Shown one piece after another: positions 16,057-25,617 of a DNA stretch of 64,000 nt. Numbering within the stretch: the first letter of the stretch is position 1; every line of letters begins with the position of its first letter. The DNA comes from Chersky-840 sp963811775. GTDB lineage: Bacteria; Actinomycetota; Acidimicrobiia; Acidimicrobiales; UBA8190. The notes beneath the pieces were generated by a model. That model was not told where the DNA came from. It made no database searches and saw only the letters and a list, made by a program, of their open reading frames with translations. The stretch covers positions 248,001 to 312,000 of the forward strand of contig CAWESO010000019.1 of assembly GCA_963811775.1 (NCBI GenBank), in the 5' to 3' direction. The position numbers were made by a program, and so were the translations under genes.

Positions 16057-16863
16057 TCAGGTCCCGATCGAACCTCCGGCCACGAAGGCACCGATCACCG
16101 CCGCGACCGCGCCCAGCGCCACCGCCACGGCGGCGAGGCGAGGCGATCGCCCCGGTAGCCGCCGGCTCCTCGACAGCACAGCCAGTCCGACGAGGACGAC
16201 GAGTGCGGTGGCCACCCCGACGGGCGCACCGGGCGCGCCGACCCACCCCATGGCGGCGCCGGCGGGCAGAAGTCCCCACAGAGACGAACGAGTGCCGTGC
16301 CGGCGCGTGGCCAGTGCCCCCGCGCCCAGTGCGCCGGCCGCGACAGCCGCGCCGATGAGCATGCCGCCGAGGTGCCACCAGCGCCGATCGGCCACCGCTG
16401 CCGCGCCGAGGAGCACCACGCCCACACCTGTTCCGATGAGCGAGACCGAGGCGGGCGCCGGGAGGCCGTCGAGCTCGATGGCGGCCAGGGCGAGGATGGT
16501 GGCGGCCAACGCGCACATGCCCGGCACGGCCCAGTGCGGCCCGAGGACCCAGGCCAATCCGCCGAAGAGGGCCCCGGTGGCGAGCTCGACGGCGGGGTAA
16601 CGGGCCGAGATCGGTTCTCCGCAGTGCCGGCACCGGCCCCGCAGCACGACCCAGGCGATGACCGGCACGTTGTCGATGGGCCGGATCGGCGTCTGGCACG
16701 CCGGGCAGAACGACCCGGGCTGGACCACCGACAGGCGCCGGGGCACCCGGTAGACCACCACGTTCAAGAAAGATCCGATGACGAGGCCGAAAACAACGGC
16801 CACGAACACGGTCGAATCACGGGCTTCCGCGGTGGCCGCCAGTCCCACGATCCGGGCTAGCAA
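16057..16863 (-). CDS. Prepilin peptidase (A24)-like membrane protein lacking the GxGD motif
   Basis: Up to 268 aa. The N-terminal part is typical of PilD: GLVIGSFLNVVVYRVPRR, then two CxxC pairs (CPACQTPI and CRHCGEPI) bracketing the cytoplasmic methylase-like domain, then RYPAVELATG. Several hydrophobic helices follow. The first catalytic region keeps AIELDGLP. The second, normally GxGDxK before LL, reads TRSSLWGLLPAGAAMGW with no Asp. It may therefore be inactive as a protease, or the region may hide a compensated frameshift, since the +1 frame reads CGDF there. The start is uncertain: TTG 16863 opens the frame, with GTG alternatives at 16848 and 16809. Confidence 0.8.
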   Translation of the reverse strand: MLARIVGLAATAEARDSTVFVAVVFGLVIGSFLNVVVYRVPRRLSVVQPGSFCPACQTPIRPIDNVPVIAWVVLRGRCRHCGEPISARYPAVELATGALFGGLAWVLGPHWAVPGMCALAATILALAAIELDGLPAPASVSLIGTGVGVVLLGAAAVADRRWWHLGGMLIGAAVAAGALGAGALATRRHGTRSSLWGLLPAGAAMGWVGAPGAPVGVATALVVLVGLAVLSRSRRLPGRSPRLAAVAVALGAVAAVIGAFVAGGSIGT

Positions 16864-17003
16864 CTGTGCCTCTGACCAGGGGAAAGGTCACCAGGTACCG
16901 GGCCCTTCACAAGTCGGTGAGGCTAGCACGGCCACCCTCGGAGCCTCGGCCCTCGCTGTGGCGTCCCCATTGCCACCCAGGGCGTTCAATCCGGGCTTGC
17001 TTC

Positions 17004-19631
17004 ATGCCGATGCATCACAGCATGAGCAACGTGGATGCCGTCCGGACGCTCGCGGACGAACACCACTTGGAGTTTGTTGACCTGGAACGGTTCAATCTTG
17101 ATGCCAGTGCGTCCTCGGTCATCCCGGTCGGGGTAGCCCGCAAGCATCATGTGGTCCCGATCGGCCGCAAGTTCGGCGCCCCGGTCGTGGCCATGGCCAA
17201 TCCGGCCGACGTCGTGGCCATGGACGACCTCCGGGCCGTCATCGGGCGCGAGTTCGTGGCCGTGGTGGCCACGGGCGAGCAGATCGACTCGTGCCTAGTG
17301 CGCATCTACGGCGAGGGCCCCGGCGTTGGCGCCAAGCGCACCGCCCCGTCGGGTGGATCGAATCCTCCCGCGCCGGTGGTGTCCACGAGCGCCTCGAACC
17401 AGTCCGGCACGATCGAAGACAGGAAGGTGGCGCCGCCCCCCGAGGCCAGCGTCAAAGAGGCCGAAACGCCCAAGTCTGCCCCGGCGGCCTCGCCACCGCC
17501 GATCCCGCCCATGCCGGCGCCGGCTGCTCAGTCGGCCACCCCGCCGTCGACGACGGCAGGCCCGAGCTCGTCCGGCGCGCCCTCGTCTGCGGGCTCCCAA
17601 ACCGCCCCGGCCCCAGCCCCGGCCGGAACCTCGGGAACGCCGGACCGGCCCGCCGACGTGCTCGCCGCCGCTCTCGAAGCGATGGACACGACCCTGGCCA
17701 AGGCTCCGGCGTCGGGGTCGCCTCTTGGTGACCAGGCGAAGTCGGGAGCTGACGGACTCCTCGACGAGAGCGCGCTGCTCTCACTCGGAGACGACCTGGT
17801 GGCCGAGCCGGTGCCGGTCGAGCCCCCGGTGGAGACGGTCGAAGACGTCGTGGCCGCCGCTGATCTCGTCGACGAGGTCGTCGGCGAGTTCGAGAGCAGC
17901 GGCGAAATCGTCGTGGACACCGAAGAGGTGCCCGAGGGTCTCGCCGGATTCCCGCCGCTGGCGAGGGTCCTCGTCGAAGGTGAGCGTGTCGCGCTGGCCG
18001 ACATGGAGGACGTCCTCGAGGAGCGCGAGAAGTCGGGCCAGGCCATCGCCCGCATCCTCACCCTGCGCGGGCTCGTCACCGAGGCCGACCTCATGTGGGG
18101 TATGGCGCAGGAGATGGGCCTCGAGTTCGTCGACCTCGAGCTGCAGTCCATCGACTTCGCGGCCGCCTACCACCTTCCCGAGGCCACGGCGCGGCACCAC
18201 AACGTCCTCGTCATCGCCATCCGTGACGGTGTTCCCGTCGTGGCCGCGTCGAACCCGACCGACGTGTTCGCCATGGACGACCTGCGCACCATCATCGGGC
18301 GTCACTTCGTCAGGGTCGTCGCCACCCGCTCGCAGATCAGCACCTTCATCGACAAGGCGTATCACCAGGGCGGCGACGCCAGTGAGGTCGCCACGGCGGC
18401 GGCCTCGGACTTCGAGGACCTGGGTGACGAGAGCCTCGGCAACATCCAGGCCGTGGTCGACGACGCGCCCATCGTTCGCTACGTGAACCTGCTGGTCCTC
18501 CAGGCGCTCAACGAGCGCGCCTCGGACATCCACGTCGAGCCCACGGGGGAGAACCTCCGCATCCGGTACCGCATCGACGGGGTGCTGCACGACATCTCGA
18601 CCGCCCCGAGAGCGATCGCGTCGGCGGTGACCACCCGCCTCAAGGTCATGGCCGACCTCAACATCGCCGAGCACCGCCTGCCCCAGGACGGCCGGCTGTC
18701 GCTCACCGTCGGGAGCCGACCCATCGACCTCCGCATGGCCACACTGCCGACCATCTACGGCGAAAAGGTCGTCATGCGTGTGCTCGACAAGTCCAACGTG
18801 GTGATGGACTTCGAGGACCTCGGGTTCGACCCCGAACTCATGGAGATCTACAAGACGCTCTACACCCGTCCCTACGGGACGATCCTCGTGACCGGCCCCA
18901 CCGGGTCGGGGAAGACCACGACGCTGTATGCGACGCTGGCGGCCCTCAACAATCCCGAGAAGAACATCATCACCGTCGAGGATCCGGTGGAGCTGCGCAT
19001 CAAAGGGATCAGCCAGGTGCAGCTGAACGTCAAGGCCGGCCTCACCTTCGCCGCCGCGTTGCGGTCCATTCTGCGCTCGGACCCCGACATCGTGCTCGTG
19101 GGGGAGATCCGCGACCGGGAGACGGCCCTGATCTCGATCGAGGCGGCACTGACCGGGCACATGGTGCTCGCCACCTTGCACACCAACAACTCCGCCAGCA
19201 CGCCCATGCGCCTGGTCGAGATGGGGATCGAGCCCTTCCTCGTCACCTCCGCCATCACCGGCGCCTTGGCGCAGCGGCTGGCACGCCGGCTGTGCGTGCA
19301 CTGTCGCGAGCCCTTCGACGCCACCGAGGCCGACATCGTGGCCGCGGGCTGGAAGCCCGAAGAGGTGTACGCGGACGCCACCAAGCCCACGCTGTTCAAG
19401 GCGGTGGGTTGCACGGCGTGTTCCAACACGGGTTACCGGGGACGCAAGGCGCTCCTCGAGCTCCTCGTCGTCACCGAAGACGTTGAGCGTCTGATCATCG
19501 AGGGAGGCACGGCTGATGACATCCACAAGCTCGCGGTCGAACAGGGCATGGTGACCCTGCGGCGCAGCGGAATCCGGAAGGCACTCGAGGGTGAGACAAC
19601 CCTCGAGGAAGTGCTCCGGGTGGTCGCATGA
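17004..19631 (+). CDS. pilB: Type IV pilus extension ATPase PilB (GspE family) with two MshEN-like domains
   Basis: 875 aa from the ATG at 17004; the frame is open to 16866, but that start would lie 3 bp from the divergent gene. Residues ~5-95 and ~370-480 each look like an MshEN/GspE-N domain, sharing a HHxVVP/HHNVLV...AMDDLR...GREF/GRHF pattern. An Ala/Pro/Ser-rich linker of over 200 residues separates them. The ATPase core has Walker A GPTGSGKTTT near residue 630, Walker B DIVLVGEIRDRET near 693, and a tetracysteine zinc site (CVHC near 763, CTAC near 803). PilB drives pilus polymerisation. MshEN domains bind c-di-GMP in several homologs. The stop overlaps the next gene by 4 nt. Confidence 0.94.
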   Translation: MPMHHSMSNVDAVRTLADEHHLEFVDLERFNLDASASSVIPVGVARKHHVVPIGRKFGAPVVAMANPADVVAMDDLRAVIGREFVAVVATGEQIDSCLVRIYGEGPGVGAKRTAPSGGSNPPAPVVSTSASNQSGTIEDRKVAPPPEASVKEAETPKSAPAASPPPIPPMPAPAAQSATPPSTTAGPSSSGAPSSAGSQTAPAPAPAGTSGTPDRPADVLAAALEAMDTTLAKAPASGSPLGDQAKSGADGLLDESALLSLGDDLVAEPVPVEPPVETVEDVVAAADLVDEVVGEFESSGEIVVDTEEVPEGLAGFPPLARVLVEGERVALADMEDVLEEREKSGQAIARILTLRGLVTEADLMWGMAQEMGLEFVDLELQSIDFAAAYHLPEATARHHNVLVIAIRDGVPVVAASNPTDVFAMDDLRTIIGRHFVRVVATRSQISTFIDKAYHQGGDASEVATAAASDFEDLGDESLGNIQAVVDDAPIVRYVNLLVLQALNERASDIHVEPTGENLRIRYRIDGVLHDISTAPRAIASAVTTRLKVMADLNIAEHRLPQDGRLSLTVGSRPIDLRMATLPTIYGEKVVMRVLDKSNVVMDFEDLGFDPELMEIYKTLYTRPYGTILVTGPTGSGKTTTLYATLAALNNPEKNIITVEDPVELRIKGISQVQLNVKAGLTFAAALRSILRSDPDIVLVGEIRDRETALISIEAALTGHMVLATLHTNNSASTPMRLVEMGIEPFLVTSAITGALAQRLARRLCVHCREPFDATEADIVAAGWKPEEVYADATKPTLFKAVGCTACSNTGYRGRKALLELLVVTEDVERLIIEGGTADDIHKLAVEQGMVTLRRSGIRKALEGETTLEEVLRVVA

Positions 19632-21316
19632 GCCCGTCTGCCAGCACCCGGGTCGAATGGGCCCGGCGCCTGGCCCACTCCATCGTGTCCGACGGCTACG
19701 CCACCGACGCCGATGTCGCCCCCGTCCTCAACGAGGCGACCGACCGAGGGTCGTCGTTCCCGGCCCTGCTCATCTCGCGGGACGTGACGTCCCAAGAGGT
19801 GGTCCTCGGCCTGCTGTCCCAGCTCACCAGGCTGCCCGTGGTCGACCTCGACCACGACCGCCCGAGCGACCAAGCGCTGTCGTCGACACCGCTGACCGTG
19901 GCGCGCGAGTACGGCGCCGTCGGGTACCGCCTCGACGGGGACCAGCTGACCACGGCGTTCGGGGACCCTCCCGACGAAGACGACGTGCGGGCCCTGTCGG
20001 TGCTCGTCGGCCATGCGGTCGTCCCGGTGCTGGCCAATCCGCTGGCCATCGAGCGCCTCCTGGCCTCGATCGAGGCACCTCCGCCTCCGCCTCCGCCTCC
20101 GCCGCCATCGGGGGCGTCCGAGCCGTCGAACGGCAACGGGACACTGTCGGCCCCGAGTGCGGTGCCCGGCAACGGCTCGGCCGTGGCGCCGATGAACGGC
20201 GCGCATGATGACCTGTTGCACGCCAGCCCGATGCGGGAAGGGAACCCCGACGAGGGGCTGCATCTCGACGACCTGCTGCGCTACGCGGTTAGCGTCGGCG
20301 CGTCCGACCTCCACGTCACGACGGGATTGCCCGCGTGCATCAGGTTGCACGGCGCCATCCGGCCCATCGAGGGCTGCCCCGTGCTCAACAACGAGATGAT
20401 CAGGGAGATGGTCTTCGGGATCCTCCCCCAGACCCTGCGGGAGCGGTTCGAAGCCGAGAAGGAGCTCGACACCTCGCACTCGATCGTCAACGTGGGTCGG
20501 TTCCGTCTCAACGTGTTCCAACAGCGGGGAACCGTGGCCGCGGCGCTGCGCGTCATTCCTCACGAGATCCCCCCGTTCGACGTTCTGGGGATCCCCGAGT
20601 CCATCCGGTCGTTCACCGAGATGCGCCACGGCCTGGTCCTGGTGACCGGTCCCACCGGTTCGGGGAAGTCGACCACCTTGGCGTCACTCGTCGACATCAT
20701 CAACCGGACCAAGCCGCTGCACATCATGACGGTGGAAGACCCCATCGAGTTCCTCCACACCCACAAGCGGGCCATGGTCAACCAGCGAGAGGTCGGCCAG
20801 GACACCCTGTCATTCTCCGAGGCTCTGCGCCGGGTGCTGCGCGAGGACCCTGACGTCATCCTGGTCGGTGAAATGCGCGACCTCGAGACGATCTCCATGG
20901 CCCTCACGGCGGCGGAGACCGGCCACCTCGTCTTCGGGACGTTGCACACCCAGGACGCTCCGCAGACCATCGACCGGATCATCGACGTGTTCCCCTCGAA
21001 CCAGCAGGACCAGATCCGTACCATGCTGGCGGGGTCGCTCGAGGGAGTCGTCACGCAGCAACTGCTGCTCAACGCGGACGGGGCCGGGCGACTGGCGGCG
21101 TGCGAGGTGATGATCTGCACCTCAGCCATCCGGAACCTCGTGCGAAGCGCCAAGACGCATCAGATCTACTCGCTGATGCAGACCGGTGGGCAGTACGGCA
21201 TGCAGACCATGGACCAGGGTTTGGCCAAGCTGGTGCGGGAGGGTCGGATCACCGAAGCCGTCGCCTTCGACCGGTGCCGCAGCGAGGAAGACCTCCGCAA
21301 CCACTTGAGCACCTAG
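19628..21316 (+). CDS. pilT: PilT-type ATPase with N-terminal MshEN-like domain
   Basis: 562 aa, about 190 more than a normal PilT. Residues 1-150 resemble a GspE-N/MshEN domain (LLSQLTRLPVVDLD...AFGDPPDEDDVRALSVLVG). A run of ten prolines near residue 152 and a Gly/Ser/Asn-rich linker follow. From residue ~215 it is a complete PilT: SDLHVTTGLPACIRLHG, Walker A GPTGSGKSTT near 339, Walker B DVILVGEMRDLET near 410, and GHLVFGTLHT. It starts with ATGA overlap on pilB and is followed by pilC, so it is co-expressed with the extension machinery. The extra domain suggests retraction responds to a ligand; c-di-GMP is an inference from MshEN homologs. Confidence 0.92.
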   Translation: MSPSASTRVEWARRLAHSIVSDGYATDADVAPVLNEATDRGSSFPALLISRDVTSQEVVLGLLSQLTRLPVVDLDHDRPSDQALSSTPLTVAREYGAVGYRLDGDQLTTAFGDPPDEDDVRALSVLVGHAVVPVLANPLAIERLLASIEAPPPPPPPPPPSGASEPSNGNGTLSAPSAVPGNGSAVAPMNGAHDDLLHASPMREGNPDEGLHLDDLLRYAVSVGASDLHVTTGLPACIRLHGAIRPIEGCPVLNNEMIREMVFGILPQTLRERFEAEKELDTSHSIVNVGRFRLNVFQQRGTVAAALRVIPHEIPPFDVLGIPESIRSFTEMRHGLVLVTGPTGSGKSTTLASLVDIINRTKPLHIMTVEDPIEFLHTHKRAMVNQREVGQDTLSFSEALRRVLREDPDVILVGEMRDLETISMALTAAETGHLVFGTLHTQDAPQTIDRIIDVFPSNQQDQIRTMLAGSLEGVVTQQLLLNADGAGRLAACEVMICTSAIRNLVRSAKTHQIYSLMQTGGQYGMQTMDQGLAKLVREGRITEAVAFDRCRSEEDLRNHLST

Positions 21317-21325
21317 GAGCTCGGC

Positions 21326-22558
21326 ATGGCTTTGACATTCGACTACAAGGTTCGCGACCGCACGGGCAATCTCGTGGAGGGTCAGCTCGAGGGTGACAGC
21401 CTCGCGCTCGTGGTCGGGAAGTTGCGCGAGATGGGGTATCTCCCGTTGGCCGTGACCCCGAAGACGGGCATGAACATGAAACGGGAGATCGCGATCCCCG
21501 GTTTCACGAACAGGGTCAAGCTCAACGAGATCGCCGTGGCCACGCGGCAGATCGCCACCATGATCGACTCGGGCCTGTCGGTCGTGCGAGCGCTCGGGAT
21601 CCTGGCCACCCAGGTCGAGAACAAGGAACTGGGGCGGGTCCTCGGCGAGGTGCGGCTGGAGGTCGAGCGGGGTTCGTCGCTTTCCGCGGCGTGCACGAAG
21701 CACCCCAAGATCTTCAACACCCTGTTCGTCACGATGGTCCAGGCCGGCGAAGCCGGTGGCCATCTCGACGAGGTCCTCCTCGACCTCGCCCAGACCATGG
21801 AGAAGCAGGCTGTCCTGCGGCGCAAGGTCAAGTCGGCCATGACCTACCCCGCCATCGTCCTGAGCGTGATGGTCGTGATCTTCCTGGCGCTGCTCATCTT
21901 CATCGTCCCGGTCTTCCAGAAGCTCTTCGCGTCTCTGCACGCCAAACTTCCCGCTCCCACCCTGATCGTGATCGGGGTCTCGAAGATCGTGCTGAGCGTC
22001 TGGGCCGTGCTCGTCGTGGCCGTCTTGGTGGGGGGGGTGGTCGCTCTCCGGAAGTGGATCAAAACCGAAGATGGACGCCTCAAATGGGACGGCTTCAAGC
22101 TCAAGCCCCCCATCTTCGGACAGCTTGTGCACAAGGTGGCACTGTCCCGGGTGTCGCACACGCTGGGGTCGCTGATCCAGGCGGGCGTCCCGATCTTGGA
22201 ATCACTCGACATCGTGTCCGATACCGCCGGAAACCAGGTGATCGGAAACGCCCTCCTCGACGCCAAGGCAGGCGTGCGTGAAGGACGATCGCTCGCCGAC
22301 ACGCTCCGTGATCACGAGGAAGTCATCCCTGCCCTCCTCACGCAGATGGTCGAGGTGGGCGAGCAGACCGGTGCCCTCGACGCCATGTTGCACAAGGTCG
22401 GGGACTTCTACGACGGGGAAGTGGAGATCACGGTGAACAACCTCACGTCGATGCTCGAGCCCATCATGACCGTGTTCATGGGGGCGGGAGTCGGCGTCAT
22501 GGTCATCGCCATGTACCTGCCCATGTTCAGCTACATCAAAGCCGTTCCCACCCACTGA
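21326..22558 (+). CDS. pilC: Type IV pilus inner-membrane platform protein PilC (type II secretion F family)
   Basis: 410 aa, normal for PilC/GspF. Two homologous T2SSF domains are visible: residues ~70-190 (ATRQIATMIDSGLSVVRALG) and ~275-395 (LSRVSHTLGSLIQAGVPILE). Three hydrophobic segments are clear, near residues 172-195, 225-250 and 380-405 (MTVFMGAGVGVMVIAMYLPM). PilC is the cytoplasmic-membrane platform on which PilB and PilT act. A TAGGAG ribosome site precedes the ATG by 7 nt, and the gene lies 9 bp after the PilT-like gene, clearly in one operon. Confidence 0.95.
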   Translation: MALTFDYKVRDRTGNLVEGQLEGDSLALVVGKLREMGYLPLAVTPKTGMNMKREIAIPGFTNRVKLNEIAVATRQIATMIDSGLSVVRALGILATQVENKELGRVLGEVRLEVERGSSLSAACTKHPKIFNTLFVTMVQAGEAGGHLDEVLLDLAQTMEKQAVLRRKVKSAMTYPAIVLSVMVVIFLALLIFIVPVFQKLFASLHAKLPAPTLIVIGVSKIVLSVWAVLVVAVLVGGVVALRKWIKTEDGRLKWDGFKLKPPIFGQLVHKVALSRVSHTLGSLIQAGVPILESLDIVSDTAGNQVIGNALLDAKAGVREGRSLADTLRDHEEVIPALLTQMVEVGEQTGALDAMLHKVGDFYDGEVEITVNNLTSMLEPIMTVFMGAGVGVMVIAMYLPMFSYIKAVPTH

Positions 22559-22586
22559 ACCGCTGTTCCGCGGGAGCTCGAGTTCG

Positions 22587-23914
22587 ATGGGAATCGTGAT
22601 GGCCGACACCGCCTTGGGTCACGGTCCCACGTCGCGCCTGCGACGTCGCTCGTGGCCCGTTGCCGTCACGGCACTGTCCCTGGTGACGGCCATGGTGTAC
22701 TGCCTTCTCTGGTCGCCCCTCGTCCGGCATACGCATCAGTGGGTGGTTCCCGGGGACATCTGGGGTACTTTTCGCTCTGCGCAGTTCGTCGGGTGGGGCG
22801 ATCTCGGCAACGTGTATGGCGCCGGAACCGGTCTCGTCACGTTCCCAGGGATTCTTCTTCTGCTCGCCCCGGTGGCGATGATCACGGGTGCTTTCGGAAT
22901 GACCGATAGCTTCCCCTTTCAGCTAGCCCATCCGACGTCGTGGCTGGTGCTCGGTCCATACGAGATCCTGATCAGCTGTAGCGCGATCTTCGCCTGTGAC
23001 GCGCTGGCCGAACGGCTTGGTGTGGCTCGAGGACGCCGACGGCTGTTGTGCGTCGCCGAAGGTATCGTCCTGTGGAACATCTCGGTCATTTGGGGCCACC
23101 CCGAGGACGCCGTGGCGGTCGCCCTGGCGATCTATGCACTGGTGCTCGCGCTCGACGGGCGGTGGAGCGGCGCGGGATGGCTCTTCGGGGCGGCAGTGGC
23201 GACCCAGCCCGTCGTCGTGCTCATGCTTCCCGTGGTCCTCGCCCTCGCCGGGAAGAAGTCGGGCATCTTCCCCCTGCTCATGCGGGCGTCGCTCCCCTCG
23301 GTGCTGTTGCTGGCCACTCCTCTCGCGGCGGAGTTCCACGCCACCTTCCGGGCACTCGTCGACCAACCCAATTTCCCGAACATCGACCACCGGACTCCTT
23401 GGACATCACTTGGCGCCCCAGCTTGGGTGGATCCGGTGAACGGCTCAGCGTGGCCGCGGGTCCCGGTCGCGTCGTCGCCATCGTGCTGGCGTGTGTCACG
23501 GGGTGGGCGGCGCGGCGGTGGCGAAATCGCCCCGACATGATCGTGCTGGCGATGGCGTTCACGTTGGCTCTGCGCTGCTTCACCGAGTCGGTGATGGTGT
23601 CGTTCTACGTGTGGCCGGTGCTCGCTGTCGGGCTCATCGTGGTGGTCCGAGCCGCCACGTGGCGCTGGGTGATCGGCATTGCCGCTGCCGTAGTCGTCAC
23701 GGTCTGTAGCGATTCCCGCCTCGGTGAGTGGGCGTGGTGGGGGATCGTCAACGGGGGCATTGCGGTCCTGCTCTGGACCGGGAATCCGTCAAGGCTCCAG
23801 CGTCCCCTGCCGATAAGTACAAGCGCGGCGGATGTCAGCGCCCGTAGGCGACCGCCCCCCTGTGCTGGTGGGCGCAAGAACGTGACCAGGAGATTGGTGA
23901 AATGGCCCAGGTAG
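22587..23914 (+). CDS. Polytopic membrane protein (frameshifted)
   Basis: Hydrophobic protein of about 442 aa in two frames. The first frame (22587 to ~23440) has several membrane helices, for example VAVTALSLVTAMVYCLLW, FPGILLLLAPVAMITGAFG and QPVVVLMLPVVLALAG, and a PNFPNIDHRTPW segment. The second frame continues from about 23450 with VVAIVLACVTGWAARRWR and FYVWPVLAVGLIVVVRAATW. Joining them needs a net one-base insertion near 23418-23460. The layout resembles integral-membrane glycosyltransferase-like or DUF2029-type proteins, but no catalytic motif was identified. It sits inside the pil operon, and its 3' end overlaps the pilM start by 13 nt. Confidence 0.65.
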
Positions 23915-25617
23915 TCGGACTCGACATCGGCACCAGTGCGGTGCGTGCCTCCGAGCTCGAGTTCGGGTCCGGGGCTCCGGTGCTCGTCGCCTTCGGGCAG
24001 GTCGGGTTGCCCCCGGGTGCGATCGTCGACGGCGAGGTCCAGGACCTTTCCGCAGTGTCGGACGCCATCACACGCCTGTGGCAGAACGGAAAATTCCAGT
24101 CGAAGTCCGTGGTGGTGGGGATCGCCGGTCTGCGTGCCATCACGCGCGAGCTCGACCTGCCGTGGGTTCCGGACGAGGACGTCGACAGCGCCGTCCGTTT
24201 CCAATCCGAAGAGGTCATCCCCTTCCCCCCCGACAAGACCATTCTCTCGGCCCAGGTCCTCTCCGACAACATCGGGCCCGACGGCGCGAAGACGCGCCGC
24301 GTTCTTGTCGCCGCCGCTCATCGCGACCTGGTCGACGGTGTGGTGGCGGCCGCCGAGAACGCCGGCCTCATCGTCGAAGGGGTCGACCTCGTCTCATCGG
24401 CACTGGTGCGAGCGTTGGGCGATCCGTCGGTGGCGGCTGAGCGTCCCGAAGCGATCGTGTCCATCGGCGCCGGTCTCACCGTCGTCGTCGTCCACCAAGG
24501 TGGGCGTCCGCAGTTCGTCCGGACTATCGGGACGGGTGGCAATACCGCCACGGCCGCAGTGGCCTCCGCTCTCGACCTCCCGCTCGTCGACGCCGAAGGG
24601 ATCAAGCGACGTCTCGGCGAGGTCACAGCGCAGGTTCAATCCGCAGAGAGCGCGGTGCAGCCGGCCATCGCCGAGCTCATCGGGGAGATCCGTAACTCCG
24701 TGCAGTACTTCGCCACCCTCCCCGGGCGCGCCCCAATCACGCGGGTCCTTTTGACCGGTGGCGGCGCCCGCCTGCGAGGCCTGGTCAAGGAGTTGCGGAC
24801 CCAGGTGCGCATCCCCGTGGAGCATGTCTCCCCGTTGGCCCGACTCGACCTGTCGAAGATCGACCTCGACCCCGACCAGGCGGCCAGCATCGAACCGGTG
24901 CTCGCCACGCCGATCGGTCTGGCACTCCCCGAGCCGAATCCCTCGGTGAAGAAGTTCAATCTGGTTCCGCCCGAGATCACCCAACGTGCCTTCGAGCGGG
25001 GCGTGGCTCGCAAGGCGTTCGCGGCCGCGGCGGTGGTCGTGGTCCTGCTGGTCGGCGTGAGCGCCCTGCGATTCCTGCAAGTCCGCAGCGCCCACAATGG
25101 CGTCAACAATCTCAACACCGTGGTCGCCGACATCAATGCGCAGATCCCGAGGTACGACAAGGTCGTCGCCATCAACAAGGAGCTCCGGGTCTCACGGGGC
25201 CAGGTCGCACAGCTGGCGGCGACCGCCGTCGACTGGTCGGCAGTGGTCTCCCAGCTCGGCAGCCTTATTCCGGCGGGGCTGAGCGTCAACACGTTCTCCG
25301 GCACCGGCAACACGCCGGGGGCAGCCGGATCCACGACCAGCACGGCGTCGGCGGCAAGCACCACATCGATCGGCACAGCGCCCGTTGCAGGGGCGATCGG
25401 TTCGCTGGCGGTCGGCCTGTCCGGCAATTTCCCGAGCTCTGCCCACTTCGATCCCGTGGCGCAGTGGATCGACAATCTCACCGCATCGCCGATGTTCAGC
25501 CCACCTGGCGTGAGTGCGGTCGCAAACGCCCCGGCCGGTACGGCCACCACGGTGACGTTCAGTTCCACCTTTTCCTTGTTGCCCACGTCCAACCTGATCA
25601 AGAACGCAGGCTTCTGA
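23902..25617 (+). CDS. pilM: PilM-PilN fusion protein of the type IV pilus alignment complex
   Basis: 571 aa in one uninterrupted frame. Residues 1-345 are PilM, an actin-like fold: VVGLDIGTSAVRASELE, then AVRFQSEEVIPFPP, SIGAGLTVVVVHQGG and VLLTGGGARLRGL. From residue 349 the sequence is PilN: the conserved cytoplasmic N-terminal motif as KKFNLVPPEI, one membrane helix at ~371-393, then a periplasmic coiled and Ser/Thr-rich domain. PilM normally binds the N-terminal peptide of a separate PilN, so here the partners are covalently joined. The TGA overlaps the pilO ATG (TGATG at 25615-25619). No stop or frameshift lies between the two halves. Confidence 0.9.
   Translation: MAQVVGLDIGTSAVRASELEFGSGAPVLVAFGQVGLPPGAIVDGEVQDLSAVSDAITRLWQNGKFQSKSVVVGIAGLRAITRELDLPWVPDEDVDSAVRFQSEEVIPFPPDKTILSAQVLSDNIGPDGAKTRRVLVAAAHRDLVDGVVAAAENAGLIVEGVDLVSSALVRALGDPSVAAERPEAIVSIGAGLTVVVVHQGGRPQFVRTIGTGGNTATAAVASALDLPLVDAEGIKRRLGEVTAQVQSAESAVQPAIAELIGEIRNSVQYFATLPGRAPITRVLLTGGGARLRGLVKELRTQVRIPVEHVSPLARLDLSKIDLDPDQAASIEPVLATPIGLALPEPNPSVKKFNLVPPEITQRAFERGVARKAFAAAAVVVVLLVGVSALRFLQVRSAHNGVNNLNTVVADINAQIPRYDKVVAINKELRVSRGQVAQLAATAVDWSAVVSQLGSLIPAGLSVNTFSGTGNTPGAAGSTTSTASAASTTSIGTAPVAGAIGSLAVGLSGNFPSSAHFDPVAQWIDNLTASPMFSPPGVSAVANAPAGTATTVTFSSTFSLLPTSNLIKNAGF

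Noticed and set aside
16866..17003. N-terminal extension of PilB to 16866
   Set aside because: It would place the start 3 bp from the divergent gene and adds a segment unlike MshEN domains; the ATG at 17004 fits better.
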